A stretch of 64,000 nt of DNA from Macrobrachium rosenbergii (Eukaryota > Arthropoda > Malacostraca > Decapoda > Palaemonidae). Below, piece by piece: positions 1-15,267 of this stretch; position 1 is the first letter of the stretch, and the number at the start of each line of letters is the position of its first letter. Below the pieces are notes generated by a model. The model was given only the letters and a program-made list of their open reading frames with translations. It was not told the origin of the DNA and searched no databases. A program made the translations under genes and the position numbers. The DNA is taken from the NCBI RefSeq assembly GCF_040412425.1, contig NC_089749.1, forward strand, positions 11,477,662 to 11,541,661, in the 5' to 3' direction.

Positions 1-268
1 AACTTGCCACTTGAGGCTAACCACCTCCTCCTCCTCCTCCTCATACTCCTCTACCTCCTCCTCCTCCTCCTCCTCCTCCTCCTCTTCCACCTTCACCTTG
101 ATGCTCTTTTCTTTATTGTTACTCCATTCACCTCTTCTTCTTTTTTTTTTTTGTCTCGTTATGAGTAGTTAGTAATTGTTTTTAAAGGGGAACGCTGTGT
201 GCGTTTGGTTTCTTTTTGTGTTTTTCGTTTTTTCACGATAGTTATTTGTAAATCAGTTTGTTCATTTG

Positions 269-274
<6 letters not shown>
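1..274. other. Pyrimidine-rich low-complexity lead-in
   Basis: The first 100 bases are dominated by CTC/TCC triplets (about 30-85), followed by a T-run near 142-152. No gene is visible. The stretch is bounded by the first TA microsatellite. Confidence 0.7.
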
Positions 275-568
<294 letters not shown>

Positions 569-822
569 CCTCAGTCGCATTATCCTATCTGCAGTACGCT
601 ATTCACACACTATTATACCTCATGTAAATTAAGTGGCGCCCTTTGGTATCCTCTTCCTGTTTATCAGGAAAACACCTTCTTGTACTTTTCTGTTCTTTAA
701 TTATAAATGCACATTATTCTACAGAAAATTTATATGCTATATTTTCAAACTTGTACACACTGATATTTTTTTTTTTTTGCCCTTGTAATTCTGTTTGATG
801 TCTACCTGTCTGACTTGGGCTT

Positions 823-823
<1 letters not shown>

Positions 824-916
<93 letters not shown>

Positions 917-990
917 TATATATATATATATACAGTATATGTATATATATATATTGATTATATATATATATATATATATGTATACATACA
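824..990. repeat. (TA)n microsatellite, interrupted at its 3' end
   Basis: About 90 bp of uninterrupted TA, then TA blocks separated by ACA, CAG and GATTA interruptions, ending in a short GTATACATACATA motif. Confidence 0.97.
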
Positions 991-1457
991 TAAATAATTT
1001 TTTTTCTTCTGAAATACCGTTTCAGTTATGAGTTAAGTATACTCGGTCCTCAGCGAATCGATGCGAGGAAGTTACCAGACTTAAACAAATTGCTCCGTCA
1101 AATTGTGGGTGCCATTTTATTTTTGTCACGTTCTTTTACTTGTGTCACGTAACTTTTGGGTAAATTGCCTGGTTATATGCTTATCTTATTCATGAGTATT
1201 GTCATTAATGTAAGTTCGTACCTGCAATGTATTTATTTTTAGTTTATTATGTTAGGTAAGCATTGTAATCATATTTTTATTGTAATGATATTCTTGGTAA
1301 CTGCAAATCGAAATTCATCTCATGGCAATAGGAAACCTTTTCTCTTACGTGAGTCAGTGTTTGCGATTTAATGTTATGGATAGTATTACAAACATATTTT
1401 CTTTTTTTTTTTTGGCAATATTTTGGAACATGTTCGGAAATCTCCTGCGGGAGGTTA

Positions 1458-1516
<59 letters not shown>

Positions 1517-2635
1517 ATCCACCAACGTTATTAGTCTCTGAGGACCACTAACCAAGATTGCTTCAAATTTTGCAACTGAATTAACATGTATTTTAACAGC
1601 TTTGAAAGTAATATCCTCTGTGAGACTCGGAGGTCAGAACTTTTCCGACGTCGTTTTGTGACAGTAAGTGTCCCGAGGTCACCCGAGTGCTTTGAGTCAG
1701 GACACCTCGCAATTATCTTGGCGTTTAATGTTTCGTCTTTCTTTCTTTTTTTTTTTTTTTTTAGCTCCGAGAGACAGTTTTTTTTTTAAAGCCTTGAAAG
1801 CCCCCATTTTTTTTCTGCGAAGGATAGAGCTTGGGAGTGAACGCGTGTGTTCTTGTACATAATTGGGAGTGTCTGAAAATGAAGACATTGAAAAAAAAAA
1901 AGTTTAAATTTTTTGTTTATTCCTTATCAAGGGTATGTACTGAGGCCATTTGATGCGGAACCTTTTAAACCCACACTGAAGATGGTATGTATTTTTATTT
2001 ATTCTTGTCATGAGGGAGGTAATTCATGTGTTAACTAACTTTTGATGGTGGTCGTTTAAAACATAATGGACGTTCTTTTAGAAAAAATTGTCAAAAGTGT
2101 TTACAGGCCTCTCCAATTCCGTGAATTCTGTGCAAAGATGTTACTGGGAATCTTAAAATGTGATGTCTAATGGAATGAACCGGTCATGAACACTGTTGAT
2201 ATGGAGAAAACCCTGTGATTTTGCTTCAAATGTTAACCGAATCTAATTGTGACATGCAAGTAACATACAGTTTAAGAGAAATGGAGAAAAGATATATTAC
2301 ATATTACAAGTAATAGACTTGCTGTAACTAACTAGGAATGTAAATGTAAAAAGTCCTGGTGTTGAAAATATGCGGTAATGAACAAATACTCGGTTGACTT
2401 TGCAAGTTAGGGAAAAATCAAGGTTAAGCTTCATTATTTTTTGTCCAAATATGATTATTACAGGAAAAAAAATATTATATTTGTTTAATCTAGTATATAA
2501 AGCGTCTTATTATTTAGAGGCTTTATGCTCCGGTTTCGTCCCTGATATGACTGTAAAAATATAAATGTGTCCTTGACTTGTGTTGATTTCTCTCTGGAGA
2601 CATCGTCTGTTAGAGAAATAGATTAATGTATGATG

Positions 2636-2637
<2 letters not shown>
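991..2637. other. Unique AT-rich DNA with a CT tract, no gene seen
   Basis: This stretch holds a (CT)n tract at 1459-1511 and homopolymer T or A runs near 1401, 1747 and 1890. Reading frames are short and unrecognisable. No splice-bounded exon or RNA gene could be recognised. Confidence 0.6.
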
Positions 2638-2710
<73 letters not shown>

Positions 2711-2723
2711 GTGTGTGCGTGTA
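2638..2723. repeat. (TA)n microsatellite with GTGTGTGCGTG edge
   Basis: About 65 bp of pure TA followed by TGTATATGTGTGTGCGTG, a TA-to-TG transition like that seen at several other TA tracts in this window. Confidence 0.95.
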
Positions 2724-3018
2724 TATTTCATCTGAGAAATATAATCATTTACATAGATCGCATCCACACTTTACATATGATTCATCTACCATTATTCTTG
2801 ACAGCTCGTATACTTCATCGTTTTTTCTGCTTGCTGATGAGAGGATTTTATTTGTTTTTATATTCACTGTTTTTGCTCGTAGGCGCCTCTTTATCTTGCG
2901 AATCTTAGTTTCTCGGAATCTTGGTGTTTTTTAAGCTCTAATTTCAAATGTTAGAAGTTTATTCAGTTGCAGTATGTGATGTTAGCGTATGTTGCCTTCC
3001 GAGAACGTAAATACGTAC

Positions 3019-3233
<215 letters not shown>

Positions 3234-3484
3234 CTTGTCGTTATTGGTATTATTGATGTAGCCACCTCCAGGTAACAGACGTTTTCTCTCCAAAAGGGAA
3301 ATAAATACAAATAACTTTTAACTGTTAACTACAGTAGTACTTTGGCACATGTTCAAATTTGTATTTTTAAAATTTTCCTTCACATTTCTTAATGGCGCAC
3401 TTGGCGTAAAAGTAAAATGCTTGTATTTTTTCAAAGGAGAGTATTCTATTATAGTGAATACGTTTTACATATAATGCTATAATC

Positions 3485-3745
3485 GATAATGAGACAGTGA
3501 GGATGATGTCAGGAATGTGTGGTACAGCGGATAAGGTGTCCAGAGCAAGTAAAAGTTTTTGGATTCGTTGTGAAGCGCGTGTGAGAACTGGTCAGACGGT
3601 GAGTGACTGGTTTGGGGTAAAATATGGGCTGAGATCACGGGATGAATTGTCTCATGGCTGTTGAAAATCTTTCAGGAAAGGGATGCAATAAAAGTTAGAG
3701 TGAATAGTAGATGTAAATGCAAAATAGAGAAATGAGAAAATAAGT
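3485..3745 (+). pseudogene. LINE reverse-transcriptase fragment (degraded)
   Basis: Frame 3485-3634 stays open for 50 codons. It includes VRTGQTVSDWFGVKYGLR, which matches the consensus (VRxGxxVSDWFxVxxGLRQGC) preceding the RT motif B region in endonuclease/reverse-transcriptase LINEs common in arthropods. Upstream codons read GMCGTADKVSRASKSF, again the expected order (GMYG..KLLRAVKSFY) for that family. After 3634 the expected QGCVMSPWLF segment is scrambled by small indels and the frame is lost, so this is a dead fragment. No adjacent EN or FADD motif is intact. It differs in family from the LINE at 28-31 kb. Recognition is from remembered family consensus. Confidence 0.6.
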
Positions 3746-3767
3746 TATGAATGCAACATTAAAATAT

Positions 3768-3972
<205 letters not shown>

Positions 3973-4036
3973 AATAACCATTTCGAAACTGAGATCAAGC
4001 TAATGTCTTCTCATAAGCATGCACTGAGTAATGCTT

Positions 4037-4262
4037 TCTCTCTCTCTCTCTCCCCTCCCCATCCCCATCCCAATCCCATCCCATTCCCCCTTCCTCATAG
4101 CCTATCCCCCTCTCGTAAGTGTGCCGGTAATGAAAGACATGAGATATGCATGTGTTGTGTACCCTCCTCCTCCTCCTCCTCCTCTCCCCCAATCCCCGTG
4201 CATCCTCCGGTATAACCCCTCCCCGCCCTGACACCTCACCCTCCCCACCCCTACCCCCTCCT
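4037..4262. repeat. C-rich pyrimidine tract with G-quadruplex potential on the minus strand
   Basis: Short (CT)n followed by repeated CCCCATCCCCATCCCAATCCC-type blocks (about 4051-4092), then CTC triplets (about 4164-4182) and more C-runs to 4260. At least four closely spaced C3+ runs give G4 potential on the minus strand. Confidence 0.8.
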
Positions 4263-4589
4263 AGAACCCAAGACAAGCTGTCAGAGTATATTAGGACACG
4301 CTTAATTTATTAGCGTTGGTGGTTGCTGTTTGAACCCGCTACTGAGGGGGCAAGAGGAGGAATATTATAGGGTCCAAGTGTTTGATGAGGAGTAGGACGG
4401 AGAGAGGGGGCGGGCGGGGAAGAGGAGATGTTGCTGCGCGCGCGTGCATGTCATTCGGCGACGCGTGAATGTTTATTTTATTCTTATTGGTGTTAATGAG
4501 GGCGAATGTAATTGGTGCTGGTTTGTTTCGCAAGGTTAGGGATATTGTTGTCGTTATCGCTGAGGGTGTGCCGAAGAGTCCACCTTTGC

Positions 4590-4720
4590 TTTACTTGAGT
4601 TATTTGATATTTGAGGTATATGTTTCTTTTATTATCGTTGATTATTATTTTTATATTGTTTTATTTGAGTTATTTGATATTTGAGGTATTTATTGTATTA
4701 TCGTTGATTATTATTTATAT
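4590..4720 (+). repeat. Diverged tandem duplication, about 65 bp unit
   Basis: GAGTTATTTGATATTTGAGG occurs at about 4597 and again at about 4667. Both copies are followed by ATTATCGTTGATTATTATTT-type sequence. Confidence 0.8.
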
Positions 4721-4818
4721 ACTGTATGTGGATTCAGTTCTGCTATTTAATTTTCTTATGGAAACTCTGCTTTTTTTCATAATTTCTGATACGTTCCTTA
4801 GGGATGAAATCATAATCT

Positions 4819-4819
4819 G

Positions 4820-4870
<51 letters not shown>

Positions 4871-4882
4871 GCTGCTGCTGCT
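4819..4882. repeat. (ATT)n plus (GCT)4 microsatellite
   Basis: About 50 bp of TTA/ATT triplets followed directly by TGCTGCTGCTGC. Confidence 0.95.
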
Positions 4883-5590
4883 CATACATCTATTGATCGT
4901 TACCATCATCATCTTCATTCAAGAAGAACGTTGCTAAAAACTCTAATAAAAACTCTAAACATCCTTCTCCCCTCAGACGAAATAAACAATCGAATGTAGG
5001 AAACGTATCCATATCCACCAGATGATAAAACTATATGTATCGTAAATAATGACATTGAAATGTCTGGTAATTCAGCGACATTCTGCTTTCCATCTAGAGA
5101 TACGTGGCAAGAAAATAGTTTTATGAGCCTCTTGAAAGAATGATAGGAAATATATGTGTATTAAATGCTAATTACGGTAGAAAACAAGTATTATTTCCAG
5201 AAGAAATGTCAATTTAGGGTAAGTGGGAATATCTCAAAAATGTGATAATTGATAATGCCATCTTCAGTAAAAATAATACAATTTGAAACGGAATTCTGTC
5301 TGGTTTATTTAAAAGGTAAAGTGTATCGAATAAAAGATATGACAGTTCTAAGCATTTAGATTTCAGTTAAACGTGAACATTAAACGTTATATTGCCATTT
5401 TATTTATTAATATTAGACGTGAAAATGAGACCAGTGAGAGCGAAAATAAAAATAGAACACAAACAGCAAATCAAATGCAAACCATTTGAGGTAGAGCCAA
5501 CCCTCATGAATTTCCGCCATTAGTGCCAAGGAAAGGAGAGAAAGGTCACGTGACCGTGGTTCGTACAGCATATGGATCGTATTTCCGCCC
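4883..5590. other. Unique AT-rich stretch, no gene seen
   Basis: No reading frame, RNA gene or repeat family was recognised. The base composition is AT-rich with a few A-runs. Confidence 0.5.
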
Positions 5591-5648
5591 TCTGCGTCTT
5601 CCTCCTCCTCTTCTTCTTCTTCTTCTTCTTCTTCTTCTTTTTCTTCTT
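5591..5648. repeat. (CTT)n microsatellite
   Basis: CCTCCTCCTC followed by more than ten CTT triplets. Confidence 0.9.
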
Positions 5649-5812
5649 ATCTCGGGGGCGAGGCCATTAGTTCTTTTAGATGATGCGCTATCTACCCTCT
5701 ACATCTGCATTCCAACCAGCGGGTTTTTATCCGTTTTCGTCACTTTTTAACCATTTTCCTCCCTCTCTCCATCAATCTTAATTCAGGAGCTCACATATAT
5801 ATAACTTATTTC

Positions 5813-5894
5813 AAACACACACACACACACCTTTTTTTATGCAGTCTCAAAGGTTCTGCGAAACGCAGAGAGAGAGAGAGAGAGAGAGAGAGAG
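5813..5894. repeat. Short (CA)n and (GA)n microsatellites
   Basis: ACACACACACACAC at about 5814-5830 and GAGA at about 5868-5894, separated by 37 bp of unique sequence. Confidence 0.9.
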
Positions 5895-6610
5895 CACGAC
5901 AGGTGACCTCCTCAAACGCGGAGAGGAGGGGATTAGTATTTTAATTATTGCCTCAATGCGAGGAAACTCCAGCCTCTTTTCATCTCGCTCACCAATTTAG
6001 ATGAGTAGCGATAACGGTCAGGTTCATGACGCAAATGGACGGAATTTCGGGAGGAGAGATAACGACGTCACGCGTGTACGGCGGAACACGTGTTTTAAAG
6101 AGTTAATTAGCTACAACCGGCACTCGTCAGGTATTTACAGGACAGTCGGGGAAAAAATTATTATGTCGGGTGGCAGACGTATTTTGAAAATAACGCGTGA
6201 TTTTTTGTTTTTATTTAACTGTCCAGAAAGCGATATTCCTCTTTTTTATAAAAAGGAGTATCGCTTTCGTAAAGTGTATAAAGTCGACTCGGGGAAAATG
6301 TTTATGTTAGGAAATGGAAAGCTGAATCTGTGTCAGAATCAGCAATACTTTTGAGATGATTGGGTGTCAAGTGGAGTAAGCAAAATGTTCAGATCAATAT
6401 ACGGTAGTTAAAACCTTTTAGCAAACCCATTCACCTGACCAAGCGCATCAGTAATGATAAACATCATGACAGCCCAAACTTTAGACACTCATATTCCAAC
6501 GAATGTCATGTTCCTAGATGTCGTATCTCTTTACAATATTATATACGATATCATACATAAATTTCTCCTCAAACATGCCGCCATTTGCCTCGACTTTACC
6601 TGCGGGGAAC
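5895..6610. other. Unique stretch holding an unassigned 117-codon frame and a hairpin
   Basis: An open frame on the plus strand spans 6001-6354. It begins at an in-frame ATG and has mixed composition, but no domain or family was recognised. It contains a self-complementary segment (6226-6268), which argues against ordinary coding sequence. The GC is slightly higher than the surroundings near 6050-6110 (CGTCACGCG, GCGGAACACGTG). Confidence 0.4.
6226..6268. other. Short inverted repeat (hairpin)
   Basis: Left arm GAAAGCGATATTCCT plus a T-run pairs with the right arm (A-run plus AGGAGTATCGCTTTC). There is one wobble and one bulge, with a loop of only a few bases. Confidence 0.75.
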
Positions 6611-6612
6611 CC

Positions 6613-7262
6613 AGATATTTACCCATTTTCCATCGACATTTCCTCCTGATATTTACCCATAGATATTTACGTATTTTCTATCGACATTTCCTCCGGATAT
6701 TTACCCATAGATATTTGCCCATTTTTTATCAGCGTTTCCTTCAGATATTTACTCATAGATATTTACCAATTTTCTTTCAACATTTTCCTTCAGATAATTG
6801 TCTATTTTCTATCAACATTTCCTCCAGATATTTACCCATTTTCTATCAACATTTCTTCTAGATATTTACCTATTTTCTATCATTTCCTCTAGATATTTAC
6901 TCATTTTCTACCAGCATTTCCTCCAGATATTTACCCATTTTCTATCAACATTTCTTCTGGATATTTACCTGTTTCTATCAACATTTCCTCTAGATATTTA
7001 CCCATTTTCTATCAACATTTCTTCTAGATCTTTACCTATTTTCTATCAAAATTTCCTCCAGATATTTACCCATTTTCTATCAACATTTCTTCTAGATATT
7101 TATCTATTTTCTATCAACGTTTCCTCCAGATATGTACCCATTTTCTATCAGCATTTCCTCTAGATATTTACCAATTTTCTATCAACATTTCCTCCAGATA
7201 TTTACCCATTTTCCATCAGCATTTCCTCTAGATATTTACCCATTTCCCCTCAACATTTCCTC
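6613..7262 (+). repeat. 34-bp minisatellite (about 19 copies)
   Basis: The unit reads ATATTTACCCATTTTCTATC + AACATTTCCTCCAG, tandemly repeated with point variation and small indels (for example a shortened unit near 6880-6900). The array is open in parts of the forward frames (YLPIFYQHFLQIF-type repeats). That is expected for a low-stop unit and is not evidence of coding. Confidence 0.95.
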
Positions 7263-8198
<936 letters not shown>

Positions 8199-8199
<1 letters not shown>

Positions 8200-10046
8200 T
8201 TTTGAAATGTCTAATATTGGCAAAACCAACAACCAAAAAAAAGAACTAGCCAGATACAGAGCAATATGCCATCAGCACCGACAAGAAACTCCTTAACAAC
8301 GCTTCTTTTCAGTAATGAGCCAATTTTCGAAATGTCATCTGTCATGGATTCATTTGTCATTCCTCGTTACTAGAGCCAGCTTCCACCAACTTTCGCCAAC
8401 TTTTAAGTCAAAAATTCCTTTTACCTATCCCTAGTGCTTTAGCATCTTTTGTGTCGTACGCCTGCCCGATTTGCTCATTGTAATTGCTGCCCTCACTTGC
8501 GGCCTGAAAAACCATGATTTTCTCATGAAGTTCGTCGCTTGAAGAAGGGTAGGTTGGTCTTTATAAGGCTCTGATCTTTTTAAAGATTCTTTGTGGATCT
8601 CCGGAGCAGTTCTTGATCTTATTTGGCGCGTCATTTTGTGTTCAGTCGCTACTATCCTCGTGCGATCTTATTCTAGAATTTTAAGGGAACTTCCTGCCGT
8701 ATTGACACCTTGAGAAATTGCCCTAAATCCTGCGCTTGTTTCTTTAAACATGACGCAATTAAATCCGTGTCCGCCTCTTGATCTCCGCAGTGTTTGTGGT
8801 ATGTGTTATTTCGGAACTAATTCCATCTTGAATTTTTTCAGGTTGACATTTGGGTTACTCGCTCAGACCGTTAGAATAGTAATAACAGTCTGAATGCCAA
8901 CTAGCACCTTTTAAATCTGTTTTTTAAAAGGTTGAGAGATGGGGTTATTTGATGAAGGTCGGTATGGAAGAATGACCTGCGTAATAGGGTGACCTAAAAG
9001 TAATTGACTGGTCGTATAGTCCTCCTGTCACTTACGAAACATTTTGCTACAGGCTTGGTTCTGAGAACACGTGAGATATGAGGAAATTAATGTTTTCAAT
9101 TCCCTGTGAGATTTTTTTAAGTTCAAGAGTTTCTTGAATGCATTTCGCTTTAATGGCGGACTCTGCATAACTGAAATTTTAATAAGTTGTCTTGCTTTCG
9201 TCATAATGAATTATTAAGAAGTTTACTGGCTCAGGCTTAATTTGGCGTTAATGCAGAATTACAAGTTATATTGTTTTAAACCTGACCCATCTTTTGTGAT
9301 GTCGACTTAATATTTTTTAGTTTTTCCTATTCCCGATAATGAATGAAGAAGGTGATATTCAACCAGTCAGACTTCATTAGAAACATTTTATTGATAAAAC
9401 ACGATTTATCACTAAGGCAAATGAAGGAAAGTTTAAAATAAATAAAACAAAATTCGATAATTGCCTTATGAATTTAGATATATAATAGGTGGCATGATTT
9501 AATAGCTTTGTTATTTCTGTAATGACATTTTCAGGCTGGATGGCTGGCTTTATTCCATCCATTGCAGTTTCAGTTCATTTAATTTATTTGAATCTCAAGA
9601 TAAATGTCCTTCCTTATTCCCCCCACCCCCCGGCATAATTAAGTTCTCTTCTGTCACTCCTCACCTACGCCACTGCTTTTCCTTAACACTTTATTAATTA
9701 TCATTTACTCTATTTACTTGAATTTTTTACTTTTTCATGCCGGCTGATTCACGTTGTCATATCTTTCATTTCGTGCCTTTATCACAGGTTCATCTACCTC
9801 CCTCGCCTGTTATGTGCGTGTGGTTACTGTAATATCACTGCTAATTTTTTTCTGCAATATTCTTGGTTAAATATTGCCTTCAAATTATTCCATGAAATGA
9901 ACAGTTCACCTCAGTTTCACCTTTCACCTTAAAACCCGTAACAGTACAACGTGAATGCTGAGTCTAGATTTTCAATCCAGAGTTTACCTGTTCATTCAGA
10001 AGCGGTGTCCTTTTGAGTTAATTACTCTGAAAATTTTGACGGTGAC
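8199..10046. other. Unique AT-rich DNA, no gene seen
   Basis: The longest microsatellite-poor stretch in the first 20 kb. It has only short reading frames, none recognisable, and no tRNA-like or transposon-end signature was found. Confidence 0.5.
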
Positions 10047-10355
10047 TGAAGTCTATGTCTAGGCCCCTTCCCTGCTCCAGGCTCTTAAAAATTGATCGAT
10101 ATTCAAAATATGTTAAATGTCCCTTTCATAAGTCATTTATCATTTCCATTTCAAGATTCTTTCGTGAAATTTATGCATCTCTCACAGTTTGACTTTAGTG
10201 TATATGTCTTAGGCCCCTCCGGCCTCTAGTCTCTTAAAAAAAAAATTCGACTATATTTGAAGTACGTTAAATGTCAGTCAAAGATCAAAGTGCACCCTTG
10301 CACAAATCATTTATCATTTCCTTCGCGAGATTATTTCGCGAAACGTTGTGCAACT
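10047..10355 (+). repeat. Diverged tandem duplication, about 150 bp unit
   Basis: About 10047-10178 and 10191-10355 share, in order: GACT.(A/T)AG.(C/T)TAT.GTCT.AGGCCCCT, CTC/TCT CTTAAAAA, ATGT(/A)CGTTAAATGTC, and CA.ATCATTTATCATTTCC, then a TTTCG(T/C)GAAA core. The second copy has an insertion near 10275-10300. Confidence 0.65.
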
Positions 10356-10417
10356 TGCATCGTGATCCCCGGATCATCTTAAGCCGCGCGGAGGCTGCGT
10401 CTCCGAAGTTAAATGTT

Positions 10418-10542
10418 TTCCGCTCATCTGCAGCTAATGGAGGAGAGTCATTTCCTCCGCCGAAGAGCTTAGCGCTAAGTCCGAAGGGCGGGCTGACTGT
10501 GGGCTTTGGTCTGAGCGCCCTTGTCCGGAAGAACCTGACACT
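10418..10542 (+). repeat. Dispersed repeat E, copy 1
   Basis: TTCCGCTCATC, AGCTAATGGA, AAGTCCGA and CTGAGCGCCCTTGTCCGGAA line up, in the same order, with the sequence at 13826-13921. Copy 1 carries about 22 bp that copy 2 lacks. The family is not named; it probably belongs to a degraded retroposon. Confidence 0.65.
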
Positions 10543-10774
10543 TTCTGCATTGACAATTATCGCTTGTTGTTGAGACCGTTCTTGTGTATCTCAGTATATA
10601 CTGACGCTGAATGGTGACGTATTTCTTTGTATGCTTTCGGTTGGCCGCTGATTTGTCCCTTAAAGATGTGATGGTACTGAAGGGAACGGTAAATTGCAGG
10701 TGATGAGTTTGTTGAATAGAACGACCATTTGTTATGGACAACATGTAGGAGTTGTCAATGATTGTAAGGCTGCT

Positions 10775-10779
<5 letters not shown>

Positions 10780-10849
<70 letters not shown>

Positions 10850-10948
10850 ATTTCTCATTTCGAACACTCATCGCATTCTCTTTCTCAAGATATCTCATCG
10901 CGAAGATTTCTCTCTCTCTCTCTCAAGATTTTTCATTACGAAGATTCA

Positions 10949-11014
<66 letters not shown>
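10780..11014. repeat. (CT)n blocks with CAAGATNTCTCAT spacers
   Basis: CT tracts at about 10780-10846, 10907-10923 and 10952-11014. The segments between them repeat CAAGAT(T/A)TCTCAT and CAAGATTTTTCAT with CGAAGATT. Confidence 0.9.

Positions 11015-12196
<1,182 letters not shown>

Positions 12197-12260
<64 letters not shown>
12197..12260. repeat. (CT)n microsatellite
   Basis: About 63 bp of uninterrupted CT. Confidence 0.97.
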
Positions 12261-12263
<3 letters not shown>

Positions 12264-12497
12264 GGAAAAAACTCTCCATTTGTAAAACAGTTTACTTTTT
12301 CCCGTTATCCTGAAGAAACATTCCCGTCAGATTATGCATCATTGCTTTCAGAAATCTCCATTCGGTTCAGAACCTGGACAATTTCATCTCTTTCCCTTTC
12401 AAAAATGAGCTCTGGCAATTGCATCGCCTTATTTCCCACCTGACTCTGTTTGTAGTCTTTTATTTTAATGAACAGTCCTTAATAAGTCCCGGAAATA

Positions 12498-12887
12498 ACA
12501 AGTAAAAAATGCGCCGAAATTTCTTTGGTCACAGTCGAGTTTCTGTACGTCATACAATCGAAGCCATCGAAAATAGATCTATCATTCGGTGGTCTCGGTA
12601 TAATGCTGTATGAGCCGTGGCCCATGAATCTTTAACCACGGCCCGGTGGTGGCCTATCGTATATCGTTGCCAGATGCACGATCATGGCTAACTTCAGCCT
12701 TAAATAAAATAAAAAGTACTGAGGCTAGATGGCTGCAATTTGGTATGTTTGATGAACGAGAGGGTGGATGATCAACATACCAATTTGCAGCCCTCGAGCC
12801 TCAGCAGTTTTTAAGATCTGAGGACGGATAGAAAAAGTGCGGACGGGCAGACAAAGCCGGCACAATAGTTTTCTCTTACAGAAAACT
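12498..12887 (+). mobile_element. Repeat A copy 1 (subfamily I)
   Basis: The full-length element runs from ACAAGTAAAAAATGCGCCG to the terminal AGTTTTCTCTTACAGAAAACT hairpin. It carries the subfamily I internal module (a diverged hairpin around ATAGATCTAT) and the central long stem with GCTGCAAT..ATTTGCAGC arms. The end hairpin near the start is eroded (GCGCCGAAATTTCTTTGGTCAC). No flanking direct repeat was found. Confidence 0.9.
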
Positions 12888-13825
12888 TACAAGTGGGTTT
12901 GCCTCCCAAATTTTCCCTTTGTCGCGTGTTGGATGACCCACCCCCAAACTCAGCAAGTCAGCCAAACCAGTGGCCTTTCTCTATTCCCACTTAAACTTAA
13001 TTATGATTTTGTAACGAGAATTTGTGTATTACTCTCAAATATTATTTATTTTAATGAGGAAAATGTCTTCTCACTTTTAACCATCTCGATGAAAGGCCCG
13101 CCATACTCTGTTTCATCTTAGTACCTTCGGTGACAGCCTTAATCCAGTTCCCTGTCCGTCATTTTACCCCTCCCTCGCTTTCCTCTTTTACCTCCCCTTC
13201 CCTTTTATCAATAATACTTTTTCCCCCCCTCTCTGTTACTTTATTTTTCTCCACCCACCTTCATCACGTTATTTTATTTTTCGTCCTTCCTCAACGCTGC
13301 GTCCCGTCTTTCTGTACATTGTCATTTCTTTCTGTTCGTAACTTTCCTTTTGTCAATTAATCCTTTTACCTTAGTTTTTTTCTGTCTTCAGCGGCATTTT
13401 ACCCTGTTATCAGATCTGTTGTTTTTTCTTCTGTTCATATTTATCGGGTTCTGTTTTCTCCTATGCCGTAGTATTTTGTTTAGAAATACAAAATTTACTC
13501 GTATATTTTTATTTGCAAATTTTATACGTCAGGTAATTTCATCAACTTTCTACACTATTTTTTTGGCACACTGGAACCCGCCCCCACCTGCATCACCACC
13601 TAGCTAGTCTTTCCTAAATGATGAATTATATACATTTATACCTTATAACTATCTGATATCTAGTTAATAAACCTGAAAGTTAGTACAATTAGGTAACCTT
13701 TCGCTACCATTTGCCTTCCCCGAAGACAGCCCCTGATGGCAAAACGTTAAATGAAATTAGGGTTCTGTTGTGGACCTCTGGACTTAATCTTCCAACCGAG
13801 GCTCTCACCTATGTCTCAAGGATTT
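12888..13825. other. Pyrimidine-biased unique stretch, no gene seen
   Basis: About 13130-13610 is rich in T and C on the plus strand, giving Ser/Phe/Leu-rich open frames that are composition artefacts. No domain was recognised. Confidence 0.45.
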
Positions 13826-13921
13826 CCGCTCATCCGGAGCTAATGGAAATGAGTCCCCTCCTCAGCCTAGGGGCTTATCCTTAAGTCCGAGGGGCTGAGC
13901 GTCCTTTATTCGGAAGGACCT
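13826..13921 (+). repeat. Dispersed repeat E, copy 2
   Basis: Aligns with 10418-10542: TTCCGCTCATC, AGCTAATGGA, AAGTCCGAGGGGCTGAGCG and TTCGGAAGGACCT. Relative to copy 1 it lacks about 22 bp before CTGAGCG. Confidence 0.65.
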
Positions 13922-14104
13922 CAGTGGGTATCTGAACTTAGATGAACTCTCAGACGAGACCCAAAACGGCTGGTGATAATTATTAATGCTGGTTTTGTTG
14001 ATGTAGCTGCGTTGATATTGTCGTCGTTTTGGTAGAGTTTTTGTTGGGTATTTTCTTCTTTTTGTGATAATATTAGGGTTGTTGTTGATTCAAGTTTGAT
14101 TTTG

Positions 14105-14797
<693 letters not shown>

Positions 14798-14867
<70 letters not shown>

Positions 14868-14931
14868 GAGAGAATGAGAGAGAGAGATGGGCTCAGTTTT
14901 GATGTAATAATATTTCTGATGCTTGTCCATA

Positions 14932-14999
<68 letters not shown>

Positions 15000-15041
15000 C
15001 AGCTCAGTCCATGATGTAATAGTATTTCTGATGCTTGTCCA

Positions 15042-15098
<57 letters not shown>

Positions 15099-15146
15099 GG
15101 CTCAGTTTTGATATAATAGTACTTCTGATGCTTGTCCATGTGTGTT

Positions 15147-15229
<83 letters not shown>

Positions 15230-15267
15230 TCAGCTCGGTTTTGAAGTAATAGTCTTATGATTCTTGA

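Noticed and set aside
2821..2860. Hammerhead ribozyme core (CTGATGAGAGG)
   Set aside because: The CTGATGAG word is present but no downstream CGAAAC core or matching helices were found.
6001..6354. 117-codon plus-strand protein gene
   Set aside because: No domain was recognised, and it contains a strong self-complementary hairpin, more consistent with non-coding DNA.
13130..13607. Phe/Ser/Leu-rich membrane-protein-like frames
   Set aside because: They follow the T/C-rich composition of this stretch. Frames are short, overlapping and lack any family signature.
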